In this document: piece after piece, positions 1 through 10,302 of the stretch | How positions within the stretch are numbered: the stretch's first letter is position 1 | Layout of the letters: each line of letters begins with the position of its first letter | Assembly (NCBI GenBank): GCA_002270565.1 | Contig: NQMI01000021.1 | Span: 361,717-411,686, forward strand | Direction: 5' to 3' | Source of the DNA: Stenocarpella maydis | Lineage: Eukaryota; Ascomycota; Sordariomycetes; Diaporthales; Diaporthaceae | Length of the DNA stretch: 49,970 nt | Program-made: the position numbers and the translations under genes | The notes under the pieces: generated by a model | What the model was told of the DNA's origin: nothing | The model's input: the letters and a program-made list of their open reading frames with translations, nothing else | Databases searched by the model: none

Positions 1-569
1 CCTTATAAATCTAGTTAGCATAAAGCTCCTCCTATATATAAAAGTAGTCCTAATACTTTATAATAAGGTAGGTATAGTATTATAAGGTTGCTATATTATT
101 AGTAGAATCCAACTAAATCAGTATAGAAGTTATATACCCTAGCCTAGAAGTAAGGATAATAAGAATTATAAACTTTACTACTTATACTAGCGCAGGACTT
201 ATAATTAGTGCTAGTAAAGATATAGTAAAAGCACTTATACTTATTTTTACCCTAAAAAGTTAGGAAACGAAGCAAAGATAGTTGGAAATTACAAACTTAC
301 CTACTACTATAGTTTAGGTAGGTAAATTATAGTTGTACTAGGAGGTATTATAAATAAGGCTGAAAAATAGATTTCTAAGGGGATTATTATAGACTTCTAA
401 AGTTAGGGCTGGAAACTGCAAACTTTTGATTAAAGGGAGGATACTTACTAGTTTGATTCTATTATTATTGGAAAATAGGGGAAGAAGCATAAAAGCTAGG
501 AAATTTAAGGGTTTAAATACTTGGGACCTTTAATTAAATCAGGTTAAAGGCTACCTTTAGTTAAATTAG

Positions 570-860
570 GATGGAGGCAGGCCCCTGATTAATTCTGGTC
601 GGCAGCCCGCCTGGATCGCAATCCGATCCAATTTAGTTGGCGATCACGTAACTAGTTTTAGAGGAGGGGGATAATATTATAAGGTTGAACCCTAGGTATT
701 GGCGCGGTCCTGCTCCCTCTGGACCCACTTAGGATTCCGCATATAAGAGCGCGGATTCCAGACTTGCAGGATTTTCCTTCAACTTCTTCTTTCCTTATTA
801 AACTTAGATTAGCTATAGCCAATATACATCGTTGACTTATATGCACCAGTTATACCTTTA
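570..860 (+). repeat. Higher-GC pocket, possible LTR remnant with TATA-like motif
   Basis: Inside the AT-rich block this pocket keeps GC-rich words (GGTCGGCAGCCCGCCTGG near 598) and has CATATAAGAG near 739, followed by a pyrimidine-rich stretch near 775-800. A TATA-like motif upstream of a pyrimidine-rich start region is what an LTR promoter would look like. No partner copy, TG/CA boundary or target duplication is visible, so this remains a guess. Confidence 0.25.
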
Positions 861-1009
861 TTTCTTTAATTTTAAAGAATCAAAATTAAAATATTTTATA
901 TATCTTAAAGAAATACTTGTTTAAGTTTTAATTTATTAATTATTAATTTAAGACTAAGTAATTCAAGTATTATAAAGTAAAATAAGTCTTAAAAATAGAA
1001 AATTATTTA

Positions 1010-1182
1010 AATGATTAAATAATTAAATCATTAAATAATTAAATAATTGAATAATTAAATAATTAAATAATTAAATAATTAAATAATTAAATAATTAAAT
1101 AATTAAATAATTAAATAATTAAATAATTAAATAATTAAATAATTAAATAATGAAATAATTAAATAATTGAATGATTGAATAA
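1010..1182. repeat. Period-8 AT microsatellite (AAATAATT)n
   Basis: About 20 near-perfect tandem copies of AAATAATT, with occasional G or C substitutions near the edges (ATGATT, ATTGAA). It lies within the AT-rich block and is not coding. Confidence 0.9.
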
Positions 1183-1430
1183 TATAAAATAAAATTTATT
1201 AATTTAAGTTTGAAATAATTAAAACAAACAAATCTTACTTATTATAATTTATAATTCTATTGTTTGTATTATTTATATTTTTAAGGAAATATAATATTTG
1301 TAGTATATAGTATATAGTATATAGTATTTTTATATTTATTATATTTTGCATTATGATAGCTCTAATAGGGGCTTACTTTATATTTAAACTAAGTAACTAA
1401 TTTAACTTTAAGAATCCTTAATGAACTAAT

Positions 1431-2402
1431 TCATATTAAGATAACTTTCGGGTAAATGAACTGGTTTAAGAACGCTATACAGGTTGCATCCCTCGCAAGC
1501 TCGGTCTACAACCCGCTCCACTGAATTATCTAGCCTCCAATTAGTGGAATTTTTCAAACCATCTAGGTATACACAGTATAATATATTAAGATCCCATTCA
1601 TAGACTATTTTAAATGAACAGCATAAGGGAATACAGGAACTGCGCCACAGCCCTACATTAGAGCAGCTTCCTAAATGCACCAAAAGTAACCCCGCCAATC
1701 GGCCACGTCCAGATCGTTATATACATAGGAGCCTGCAGAGTCGTATATATAGACACTTCCGTTTCCCAATGATGTACCGGTGTTCCCTTCCCACAGACCG
1801 GCCTGGATGAGGCTTAGCTTCAACATTATGCCATCCTGACCAGCGCATCAAGAAAGCGAGGGGCAACTCATCTCAGAACCCATTGGTCCACCTTACCGAG
1901 CTCCTCCAAATACCCATTAGTATCAAAACCGAGTCTCATTGCATGTTGGTGGCGGCTGGAGATGTGCTGGCCAACCGTGGTCAGGACATTGGCCCTAAGG
2001 CTTAGCTACACCTATAGGGAGGCTGCAGCATTACCAACGAGTTCTACTTCTAGAACATATCGGGAAACATCGATGTCACTCAAAGAAAACCGGGCCAAAT
2101 AAGCGGTGGAGGTGCGAAGAATGAGGGGAAATCAGCACCTAATGGTGAATGCTTATGCTTGTTTTGTACGGTATGTGAATTAAGTGATCCAAAGCATGTC
2201 CTGTTGGGGTTTTTAGCAGTTTGTATCTGCTTAACGTCTCTAAGCGTCTCCTTATTGAGGCCGTATGATATTATGTTCCGGGTTAAATATATAAGAGATT
2301 TATTGTGGAGTAATGGGCGCTCAGTACGGACAGTCGATGTTTCTAGAATCTCCGTGTTTACACCAGTAAATGTATTGGAATTGGATAGTGTGGTCAAGTT
2401 TT
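1431..2402. other. Unassigned region, no supported gene
   Basis: Composition is near that of the genic part, but no reading frame has a convincing start, splice pattern or recognisable motif. Short frames at 1426-1698 (-) and 2159-2479 (+) show no family resemblance that I can name. Confidence 0.5.
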
Positions 2403-2969
2403 TCATTTCAGAGGAGCAAGCCACCAGCGAAACAAGTAGCGAGCATCGGTTGACTTACTGGAGTTGTCCGAATTCTTAGAAGGTTCATTCATGTATACCT
2501 ACCTACCTAGATACCGTTTGATAGCCACGGAATTTCTTTTAAACCAGGAATGTCTCTTTATGTGATCTCATATAAATACTAAGCAGGGAACTTACCGGAG
2601 CAAGGACAAGATAATGGCATTCAAAGTTGAGCCCGCTCGATCCCATGGCTTCTTCGACGCTCAGCATATTCGATCGCGCAGAGATGGGTGATAGTCCACT
2701 CTCAGTGATGTTCCAGGGCGCATAAGTGTTGTGTGTACTCAAGGCGGGCCTCAATATGAGATGCCTACCCAGGTAGTGTTCTCGAATTTGCTGAGCCCGG
2801 ATCTCATTCTGGAAGATGAGACTATCCACGAAATTCTCTTCAGCAAGGACTGTCTGCACGTAATAATTATCCGTGCTGTAGCAAAAGGCAGTCTCATTAA
2901 CGCCTGAGATCCCTATTTCAGCGGGTTTGCCAGCTGTGCTTGTGTGTCTCACCCTTCACAGACAGACAT
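2403..2969 (-). CDS. Possible small three-exon hypothetical protein
   Basis: Tentative model on the minus strand: exons 2969-2953, 2875-2596 and 2498-2403. The start ATG at 2969 has A at -3 (AAAATG). Intron 1 (2876-2952) runs GTGAGA to TTTTGCTACAG with a GTTAATG branch-like motif. Intron 2 (2499-2595) starts with a strong GTAAGT. Its acceptor is the last of three AGs in a GTAG repeat, the only one of the three that keeps the frame open. Phases agree and give 130 aa. The middle exon is open for 93 codons and looks coding (for example YAPWNITESGLSPIS), but I do not recognise the family. There is no signal peptide or membrane segment. It may be a fragment of a larger decayed gene, since frames upstream (3000-3600) are also partly open. 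Confidence 0.35.
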
Positions 2970-3831
2970 TTTGACTGGACCCAAGCGGAGGGATGTTGCA
3001 TACAGATGGCAAGGCCTCGAGGCCCAATGGACCCAACCCTACGGTTGTCAGGAGAACACCAGTGTAACTGAAATATGCGAAGGTGAATTCTCTCTGATAA
3101 CACTGAAGGATGCTGGGCTTTCTGGAACATCGATGAATGAGAAGAGTGCAGATATTGTCACAGCAGCCGTGACGCAGGACGGCAAGCAGATCCTAGTTTC
3201 ACAAAAGCAAAAGCCCAGCAGCAAAGATCAGACTCCTGTTTACTGGTCATCATAATCTCCGGGCGAGATTCTTTGGCGCCGCAGAAGAACAGCCTAGTTT
3301 TTTCGGAGCCTCTGGGCTGTGTGGGTATCCCGATGTTTGTGTCGTGTCAAAGCCATCCATCAGGGTGCTCTCAGCGTTGTGGCCATTGCGTGCAAATAGG
3401 ATGATGCCCGCATTGCTTACTCGGTTGGAAAGTGAGTTGGCTCGTATTTTAGCTTCCCAGGAGGTTGACGAGATCAGGAGGATAAGTGATCTAGGCGAGG
3501 CGTGCAAGTACAGTACTTCCACTGGTAGGCTGCGAGCTTCAACCATGGCAAATGTAATCAGAACACAAAGAAGCTTGGAGCCCGGAATTCTCGCATTGGA
3601 TGAGCTCACACATAGCGACGTATCCAGATCCTGTTTACACTTGAGACCCGTGGATGGGGCTGTTGATTCAGCCAGGATTCCAGAGCAACGCCGGTAATGA
3701 TACCCTGGCTGGTATGAAGACAGAGAGGATTTAATTAGTATTCACAATAGCATTGGGTGCGTCCTCTAGTCAATGTCCGTCCCTCTGAGGGAGATTCCAG
3801 GTTCATGTACAATTTATAACTTCTGTGATTA
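2970..3831. other. Overlapping open frames, no resolved gene
   Basis: Both strands carry open frames of about 100 codons (2944-3255 +, 3344-3697 +, 3250-3609 -). The minus frame begins with GTG, has no early ATG, and would need an upstream exon. No motif identifies any of them. This could be a decayed gene or the rest of the gene modelled at 2403-2969. Confidence 0.4.
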
Positions 3832-3903
3832 GCCTTCTTGGCCAAGCGGTAAGGCGTCGCACTCGTAATGCGAAGATCGACGGTTCGATTCCGTCAGGAG
3901 GCA
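3832..3903 (+). tRNA. tRNA-Thr (anticodon CGT), intronless
   Basis: The 72 nt fold as a full cloverleaf. The acceptor stem GCCTTCT pairs with AGGAGGC (one T-G), with discriminator A. The D-arm stem is GCC/GGC. The anticodon stem TCGCA/TGCGA holds loop CTCGTAA, so the anticodon is CGT, reading ACG (Thr). The T-arm is GACGG-TTCGATT-CCGTC. Box A and box B regions are intact and there is no intron. No CCA is encoded, as expected for a eukaryotic nuclear gene. Confidence 0.95.
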
Positions 3904-3906
3904 CTG

Positions 3907-3910
3907 TTTT
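3907..3910 (+). terminator. RNA polymerase III T-run terminator of the tRNA
   Basis: TTTT begins four bases after the discriminator base of the tRNA, the usual pol III stop signal. Confidence 0.8.
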
Positions 3911-5148
3911 GGATCCGCGCTGATCCTGATATTTTTGCTTCTTGTTTCTCTTTCGCACAGCAAGAAGGAGGAAAAAGGACTGCGACGAGGCGATGTCAAG
4001 TCCAAGACACCAAGTTACAAGGTTACGGGTGTTTATATGTGGATGACTTGTAGGCTGGCATCTTCCTTGAGCACATTTGATAATCCCCGGCTGCTAGTTC
4101 TAGGAGGTGGGTTTGGGTTTCACAAAAAGTCGGTTGCATTGCAAGAGATCTAGACTTGTGCTCTGGAGACGCAGGCTTCTTCACTGGTCCAGCAAACCTG
4201 GGGTAACCGCTGATCACATGGATGTCCAGGCATACGTGTGTACATAGTGCCGTACACAGCCGTGAGCCACGTTGCTAGCATATACGGATACGCCAGATGG
4301 CCAGCACACCGGCGTCAGAGTGCCGGCCAGCCGGCGGAGAACAAAGCAGACAGCCCTCCAAATTGCATGTACCATTTCGTGTCGATCAGATGCACTAAGG
4401 TGTGGACCCCCAGCCTGAGGCGAGAACAGGACCTCTGCTTGCCTGCTTGCCTGCTGGGTTCAGGGCCGTTTCCGGGCTCCCCAATTTGGGCAAACCCCTG
4501 GCGGTAATTTTCACGTGGCTTGGCATCCCATTCTCGACGTCTCGTCCTCTCGTGCCCGCTTCAGTGTTGCCTCGTCATGCGCTGCGCTGCCATGTCTCGA
4601 AAGGTGTGAGGCGCTGACGACGCCCGGCAGCGTCTTCCGTGCCCTCGCTGCACACACACAGCCGTGTAAGCGCTCTGGGGAGAGAGTGTGTGTGCCACGG
4701 CAGCATCTATTGCGGCCTATGTCGATACGACGGCAACGCAGTCCGAGCTGCGGTCGCTTTTCCCTGGTCCCACCGCCGTGGGTCAAGCATCCATGGCGGG
4801 GGGTTCCCCTTGGCCACTTGCACTGCACCACCCATGGGGGCACGACGCAGCAGCAGACCCACCGACATCAGCTTGCGCCTCGCGCCCCTTTCCCGTCCTC
4901 TGCCTCTCCGTACGAGGCAGCTCTTCCCACGTCCAAGGGCGAGTGCAGTCAAAAGCATGCAGCCCTACCCGCGCTGCTGAACCTCCGGCGGCCCCTCTTG
5001 CTGCCCTTTCTCCGGTTTTTCGATCTTGTCGACACTCGTTGCCCACCCTCTGTCTGTTATCACTGCTGATTGTTCCCGCTGCTGTGTTCTGTCTTGACGC
5101 TGAGTGCCAGTGCCTCTTCTGAGCAGAGCGTGACTCGAGGCAGAGGCC
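3911..5148. other. Intergenic region and probable 5' region of the GH76 gene
   Basis: No gene is recognised. The overlapping frames at 4500-5300 on both strands are GC-rich shadows without family motifs. The last few hundred bases, with pyrimidine-rich stretches near 4980-5090, probably hold the promoter and leader of the gene starting at 5149. No clear TATA box is seen. Confidence 0.5.
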
Positions 5149-6790
5149 ATGAAGCTCTCGTCTGTGGCCTCGGTATGGCTCGCAGGTGCCATGGCGCCAA
5201 TGGCCTTGGCCATCGAAATCGACTGGAGCTCGGAACGTATGCCAGCACCTCGCACCCCCCCCCCCACGCCTATCCTCGTCCGGATGCTGCCGGGACATGT
5301 TGAGCTGATGCCATGGCAGAATCGATCAAGGACGGTGCCTCAACCATAGCCTATGGCTTGATGAAGTACTACACAGGAAACCGCACGGGCGATGTACCGG
5401 GCAACCTGCCAGACCCGTACTACTGTATGTTGCCGTCTCTGTCGCGCCCTCCCCTCCCGGCCAGCAGACTGACTGCGGAAAATCCACGCAGGGTGGGAGG
5501 CCGGTGCCATGTTCGGCACAATGGTGGACTATTGGGCGTACACACGCGACGAGACCTATGTCAACGTTACATACCAGGCCATGCAGCATCAGGTAGGCGA
5601 TGACGATGACTTCATGCCAGCCAACCAGACAAAGTCGGAAGGAAACGATGAGTACGTACAGACACGGGGACGCCAAGTCGCGCCATACCCCCCTGCTCGA
5701 ATGGCTTCCAAGACCACAGGGCTGACCTTGCCGTAGCCAAGGCTTCTGGGCGCTGTCTGCCATGTCCGCCGCCGAGCAGAACTTCCTGAACCCAAACCAG
5801 ACCGCCGAGGGCGGGGTTCAATGGCTCGCCCTGGTGCAGGCCGTCTTCAACGAGTACGTCGGACGATGGGATGAGACAGACTGCGGCGGCGGGCTGCGAT
5901 GGCAGATCTTCACCTTCAACAACGGCTACACGTACAAGAACTCCATCGCGAACGGCTGCTTCTTCAACCTCGGCGCGCGCCTGGCGCGATACACGGGCAA
6001 CCAGACCTATGCCGACTGGGCCACCAGGGTGTACGAGTGGATGGAGGGCGTCGGCTTCATCGACGAGCACTACAACATCTACGACGGCGCGGGCTACGCC
6101 GACCACCAGAACTGCACCAACATCGACCAGGTGCAGTGGACGTACAACGCGGGCATCTGGCTGCACGGCAGCGCCGTCATGTACAACTTCACCAACGGCT
6201 CGGCCGAGTGGAAGACGCGCGTCGACGGCATCCTCAACCACACCAAGCAGCAGTTCTTCCAGAACCAGGTCATGTACGAGCCCGCCTGCGAGCCCACCTT
6301 CCAGTGCAAGACCGACTCGCTCTCCTTCAAGGCCTACCTGGTGCGCTGGCTCGCCGGAACCGTGCAGATGGCGCAGTACACCTACGACATCATCGGGCCC
6401 CTGCTGGCCGCCAGCGCCGTCGGCGCGGCGCAGCAGTGCGACGGCACCGCCACCCCGGCCGACGGGTACAAGGGCATCAGCGGGACGGCCTGCGGCATGC
6501 ACTGGGTCAACGGCGCCAAGTGGGACGGCATGAACGGCGTCGGCCAGCAGATGGCCGCGCTGTCCGCCATCTTCTACAGCCAGGTCAAGAACTGGAACGT
6601 CCCCGTGCCCTACACCGCCTTCTCCGGCGGCACCTCCAAGGGCGATGTCAACGCCGGCCAGGACAAGACGGACGAGTCGCTCAGCACGCTCAAGCCCATC
6701 ACTGCCGGTGACAGGCTCGGCGCCGGCTTCCTGACGACGCTTGTCGCCGCGGGCCTGTTTGGTGGCTGCTTCTGGATGGTCAAGGAGTGA
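5149..6790 (+). CDS. GH76 cell-wall protein of the DFG5/DCW1 family
   Basis: Exons are 5149-5236, 5320-5424, 5492-5651 and 5737-6790, giving 468 aa. Introns are 83, 67 and 85 bp, with GT..AG ends and CTGAY branch sites; all phases agree. Residues 1-21 form a signal peptide. The body has the family stretches NLPDPYYWWEAGAMFGTM, NDDQGFW and FTFNNGYTYKNSIANGCFF, several N-glycosylation sites, and a hydrophobic C-terminus typical of GPI-anchored members. DFG5/DCW1 proteins are thought to act on the mannan-containing glycan of GPI anchors, cross-linking mannoproteins into the fungal wall. The acidic pair D117-D118 in NDDQ matches the paired aspartates expected at the GH76 active site; intron 3 splits the D118 codon. 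Length and motifs are complete, so I judge it functional. Which of the two paralogues it is cannot be decided here. Confidence 0.95.
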
Positions 6791-7366
6791 GGTGGGCATT
6801 CATCCATCCTGCCGACATTGAAAGTATGGGTGGGCATGTGGGTTTCTTTGCATGTGGGCCTGTCGCTCCTCAGGAGTCTTGTCCGGGGCTGTGCTAGACG
6901 CATTTGGGTATAGGTTAAACGGACTACATTGTCCTGGCACGGCGTCCGGAGTCTTCACAATGGGTACATATTGCACCCTCACATATTCCACAATAAGTCA
7001 TAGCGTCGCTTGAGTTTATCGGACACCGCCCCCTAGAGGTGGGAATATTTAATTTATGGCTTTCACAATATTCTCCTCCCACATTTTACCTTTCAATGCA
7101 TAAAGACGTATAAGGAGTGGTTGGTTCAGTGTGAACCGTTTTCAAGTTGGAACGCGATCCTCGTGAGAAAAAAAAAAAAAAGGGCCGCCATGAAGCCTTT
7201 GCTGTGTCTTCTGTGCGAAGCGAGAAGACAAATCCCACACCCAAGCAGATGTTATAAATCTGCAGCAATAGGTAACTAATGTGTAATATTCGACGGGGTC
7301 CACACGTGGTTGTCCTGAAGCCCCAGCTTTCAGATGCAACGGGTTCCTCCACCTGACATACGCCGC
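6791..7366. other. Convergent 3' region between GH76 and velvet-like genes
   Basis: No gene is supported. It holds a 13-base A run at about 7170-7182. The flanking genes point towards each other, so this is mostly 3' untranslated sequence and spacer. Confidence 0.5.
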
Positions 7367-7888
7367 CTATCTGAATCCCCCACAGCCTTGAAACATTTCC
7401 CAATCATCCGGAAGTTTATGCTCCGCCTCATCGCCCCGAGTGAAGGGTTCGCTGTCTGCCTCAGCAAGCACTTCGTACTCAGAACTCCGGAGGGGGTTGA
7501 AGTGGGCGCGGGAGAGCGTGGCATGGATCCGAAAAGTGCCCTTGTCGATCTTGGGGAGGATATACAGCCCGTCGCGATCAAATCTCAAGCCCCCATCCGC
7601 CATCACTTTCGAATACATTCCGAACATGACAGTCTGGCCCTCTAACCCCTCGGCAAGGCGCGGTGTGGTGGCGTGTTTGCCCTCGGGGCTGTCGTCCAGC
7701 TCCTGGAGCTGAAAGTCGAGACGGAATCTGGAGCGCTCTTGGCCGTCAACCCACCTTGGGCTGAACGCCTGCTTTCCCTTGAGGTAGACAAAGCAACATA
7801 TAGAGAAGGGGCAGTCGCCGAACTGAGGGATGAGGCTGGTGTGCCTGCGAATAATCAGTTGGTACTCAAGCTTCTTCTTGAAGAGCAT
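7367..7888 (-). CDS. Short protein resembling a diverged velvet domain
   Basis: The frame has its first ATG at 7888 (A at -3) and ends at TAG 7369-7367, giving 173 aa. The frame stays open upstream to about 8200 but without an ATG, so a 5' exon or a longer leader is possible. The order of features resembles velvet regulators (VosA/VelB/VeA type): an initial strand LEYQLIIRRH, a basic stretch RSRFRLDFQL, then GLYILPKIDKGTFRIHATL. The last matches the family pattern of a 'LQDLSVR-EG-FRL' strand. VLAEADSEPFTR follows, like the family's VL-SEPF-VYSAKKFPG end. The usual AR-CG and DPPPI signatures are absent. Velvet proteins bind DNA as dimers and coordinate development with secondary metabolism. 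The assignment is an inference from pattern only; an unrelated beta-rich protein is possible. Confidence 0.45.
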   Translation of the reverse strand: MLFKKKLEYQLIIRRHTSLIPQFGDCPFSICCFVYLKGKQAFSPRWVDGQERSRFRLDFQLQELDDSPEGKHATTPRLAEGLEGQTVMFGMYSKVMADGGLRFDRDGLYILPKIDKGTFRIHATLSRAHFNPLRSSEYEVLAEADSEPFTRGDEAEHKLPDDWEMFQGCGGFR

Positions 7889-8535
7889 CTTGAAACTCTG
7901 ATCTGTCAGGGGTTTACGCGCCGTGTTGACGTCAAGGACAAGGTCCAAGCAGAACGCGGGATGCGCCCAGCATTTTGTGAGAAATTCTCTACCTTCCTCG
8001 TCTGCGTGTTGCAGGGTTTCTTTGTCCACCCGCCAACAGCATAGGAACAAAGCCTGTCGCGGTTCTGTGGAACTCCTTTGTTGGCCAATCGTCAGCTGGG
8101 GGAACAGAACCAAATCGCCAAGTAGCCCTAGCCATCTAAAGTGATAAAAGTCGGCATAAGAAGAGGAGGTTTGACAAGACAACGTGTTCAAACGCAGCAC
8201 ATCACAATTTACTTCTTCCTGGACTGCTGAACATAACCCAGCCCGGTTTGCAGAAGATCACCTCAAATGCCATTGGCCACAGTCCTCTGCAGTGTGAGGC
8301 AAAAAACTAGCCAAGGTAATACGGCCTCCCAACTGCGTGCACGTAGCGTCCCAGAATAACGAAACATCCAAGGTGTATATTGTCCAGGCCAGGTTGCGAT
8401 GTCCACCCGGGACAGACGTCCAGTCTGCTTGATATGAAATGCATTGGCCTCTAGAAGCACTTGAGGCGACTCTCGTCACTACATCTTGAATCTCGTGCAA
8501 CCCGTTCCGGACCCTGCTTATGTCAGAGTATCCCC
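7889..8535. other. Upstream part of velvet-like frame and 3' region of CPS1 gene
   Basis: On the minus strand the frame of the downstream gene continues open to 8200 (no ATG) and could be an exon, for example around RVDKETLQHADEEGREFL. The rest, 8201-8535, is probably the 3' untranslated part of the carboxypeptidase gene. No other gene is seen. Confidence 0.4.
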
Positions 8536-10302
8536 TCACAGATCAGCCTCATCCATGTTTCTCAAGAAAAGACTGTACCACTTGACACCAGAGACGTGGC
8601 CCTGCATGCTCATCTTCTCGTCCACGGTGTGGATGCCATCCATGAAGTTCTGTGCAGGGTCGAAGCCAGGATTGAACCGGAAGATGTGTTTCGTAAGATC
8701 CCAGTAGAACTTGGTATCAGTGTTGCCGGTCATCAGGCCGGCGGAGACTACGATATCCTCGCCGTAAAGGGCGCGAGTGCTTCCGGAGAGGATTGAATAC
8801 GGTGTGGCGTCGCCGTTGCCCAGGATGTCTGTAGGCGAGACGGGGGCGGGCTCCAGGCTGTGGCCGACCTTGAGGGTGATGGAGCTCGGTGTCTCCGCCT
8901 CGTCGCTGAAGGCATGGAGCGTCAGGTTGTGCCTCTTGGCGACCCGGGCTGCGATGGCCGTGATGCGGTCCTGGACATCTGCGACCTTCTCGCCGACGTT
9001 TACCCTGTGGTTGACGGTGAGGACGGTGCGCTCGGGCAGTGCGTTGACCTTTGCGCCGCCGCTGATGAGGTCCGCGGCAACCGAGGTGGTGAAGAGGTAC
9101 TTGACCGCGTCGCCCTCCTTGGCCGCCTCCAGGGCGAGCTTGTCCCGCTTGTGGCAGGACGCCAGGCCCTTCTTGTCGCGCTTCCGCAGCTGCTTCTTTA
9201 CCTTGGGAGGAAACTCTGGCGCGTATTTCGCACCGCACTGGAGGAGGCCTAGGTACGGGTTTTCATCGTAGAGACGGGGCTCGTACTGGTTCTCCTCGAT
9301 GAGGGTGATCAGCTCGGCGGTAACACCGATGCCGTTGTGCTTGGGCGGGATAGACGAATGGCCGCCGGGCATCCGAACGACGACATCCACGTCGATGTAG
9401 CCCTTCTCAGCTACACCGGGGAGGGCGAAGACGGTACCCCACTGCTTGGCCAGACCCGAGCCCTCGTCCACGATAACAGCAGCGCCATCCCTGCCGTAGA
9501 GGTCAATGAGCCGCCTGGCCAGGTTGCCGGCACCCTGGTAGCCCGAGATCTCCTCGTCGAAGCCAAAAGACAAGATGACAGTCCTCTTGGGCTCGAAGCC
9601 GGCGTCGATGAGCTGCTCGACAGCCTCCAGGATTCCAATCACGCTGTTCTTGTCGTCCGCAGCACCACGTCCCCAGACCCACTTGCCGTCGAATTCGCCG
9701 CTGAAAGGTGGGTGTGTCCACTGCCCTACGGTGGACCTCTCGACAGGCACGACGTCCTGGTGGGCCATGAGGACCGTCGGCTTGAGTGCCGCGTCCGAGC
9801 CCTTCCAGGTGTAGAGCAGACCGTGAGAGTTGACCTTCTCAAGGTCCAGGGTGCTGTGGACGAGCGGGAAGGTCTTCTCCAGGAACGAGGCAAAGGGGGG
9901 GAAGACCTCCCAGCGCTCGTCATCGCCGACCGGTCCCATGTTGTCGTAGGACTGGGTCGCGATCTGAATAGCGTTGGACATGCGGGCAGCGCTGGCGTTG
10001 AGGAACTGCGCCGACCCAAGAAACTCGTCCATGGAAGCCAGCGAGGCGGAGCTCTTGGCCGGGAAGAGAGGATCGACCTGGCGGCATTGCTGCGAGAGGT
10101 CCGGCCGGGAGACGGGGCCCTGATGACCAGAGATGGAAGAGGGCAGGCTGTTTGTCCAGCACAGGCCGAGGAGGGCCAGCGCGGGGACAGCAATCCATCT
10201 AGACCGCGTGCACCGCGTAGCCGGTGGCGGCGATGCGTTGCTCCCACGGGCAGCGTCGTCGTCATCCTGCATCAACGGCAGCTTCTCACTGATTGGAGCC
10301 AT
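8536..10302 (-). CDS. CPS1: Vacuolar-type M20 metallocarboxypeptidase (CPS1-like)
   Basis: Single-exon gene, 588 aa from the first ATG at 10302; the open frame extends 12 codons further upstream but without an ATG. Residues about 36-54 (WIAVPALALLGLCW) form a signal anchor, fitting a vacuolar/secretory membrane-anchored peptidase. The M20 metal and catalytic motifs are present in order: MAHQDVVPV (H181, D183), GRGAADDKNS (D216, D217), FGFDEEISG (E250, E251), MPGGHSS in the dimerisation region, and a C-terminal histidine in LTKHIFRF. The family (yeast carboxypeptidase S) releases C-terminal residues from small peptides using two zinc ions, supplying amino acids during nitrogen limitation. Length is near the usual 570-600 aa. 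No broken motif is seen. Confidence 0.95.
   Translation of the reverse strand: MAPISEKLPLMQDDDDAARGSNASPPPATRCTRSRWIAVPALALLGLCWTNSLPSSISGHQGPVSRPDLSQQCRQVDPLFPAKSSASLASMDEFLGSAQFLNASAARMSNAIQIATQSYDNMGPVGDDERWEVFPPFASFLEKTFPLVHSTLDLEKVNSHGLLYTWKGSDAALKPTVLMAHQDVVPVERSTVGQWTHPPFSGEFDGKWVWGRGAADDKNSVIGILEAVEQLIDAGFEPKRTVILSFGFDEEISGYQGAGNLARRLIDLYGRDGAAVIVDEGSGLAKQWGTVFALPGVAEKGYIDVDVVVRMPGGHSSIPPKHNGIGVTAELITLIEENQYEPRLYDENPYLGLLQCGAKYAPEFPPKVKKQLRKRDKKGLASCHKRDKLALEAAKEGDAVKYLFTTSVAADLISGGAKVNALPERTVLTVNHRVNVGEKVADVQDRITAIAARVAKRHNLTLHAFSDEAETPSSITLKVGHSLEPAPVSPTDILGNGDATPYSILSGSTRALYGEDIVVSAGLMTGNTDTKFYWDLTKHIFRFNPGFDPAQNFMDGIHTVDEKMSMQGHVSGVKWYSLFLRNMDEADL

Larger units (their letters stand above)
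1..1430. other. AT-rich, probably RIP-mutated edge block
   Basis: This stretch is strongly AT-rich, with no reading frame of substance and many TAA/TAG on both strands. It holds a period-8 AT repeat and one less AT-rich pocket, listed separately. Composition recovers at about 1430. The look matches the retroelement block at the other end of the window, so decayed transposon sequence is likely, but no recognisable element domain survives here. Confidence 0.6.

Noticed and set aside
4500..5300. Several 100-180 codon frames on both strands upstream of GH76
   Set aside because: GC-rich overlap without motifs. They run into the first exon and intron of the GH76 gene.
5612..6799. 395-aa minus-strand open frame opposite the GH76 gene
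   Set aside because: It is the antisense shadow of GC-rich codons. The plus strand carries the signal peptide, GH76 motifs and introns.
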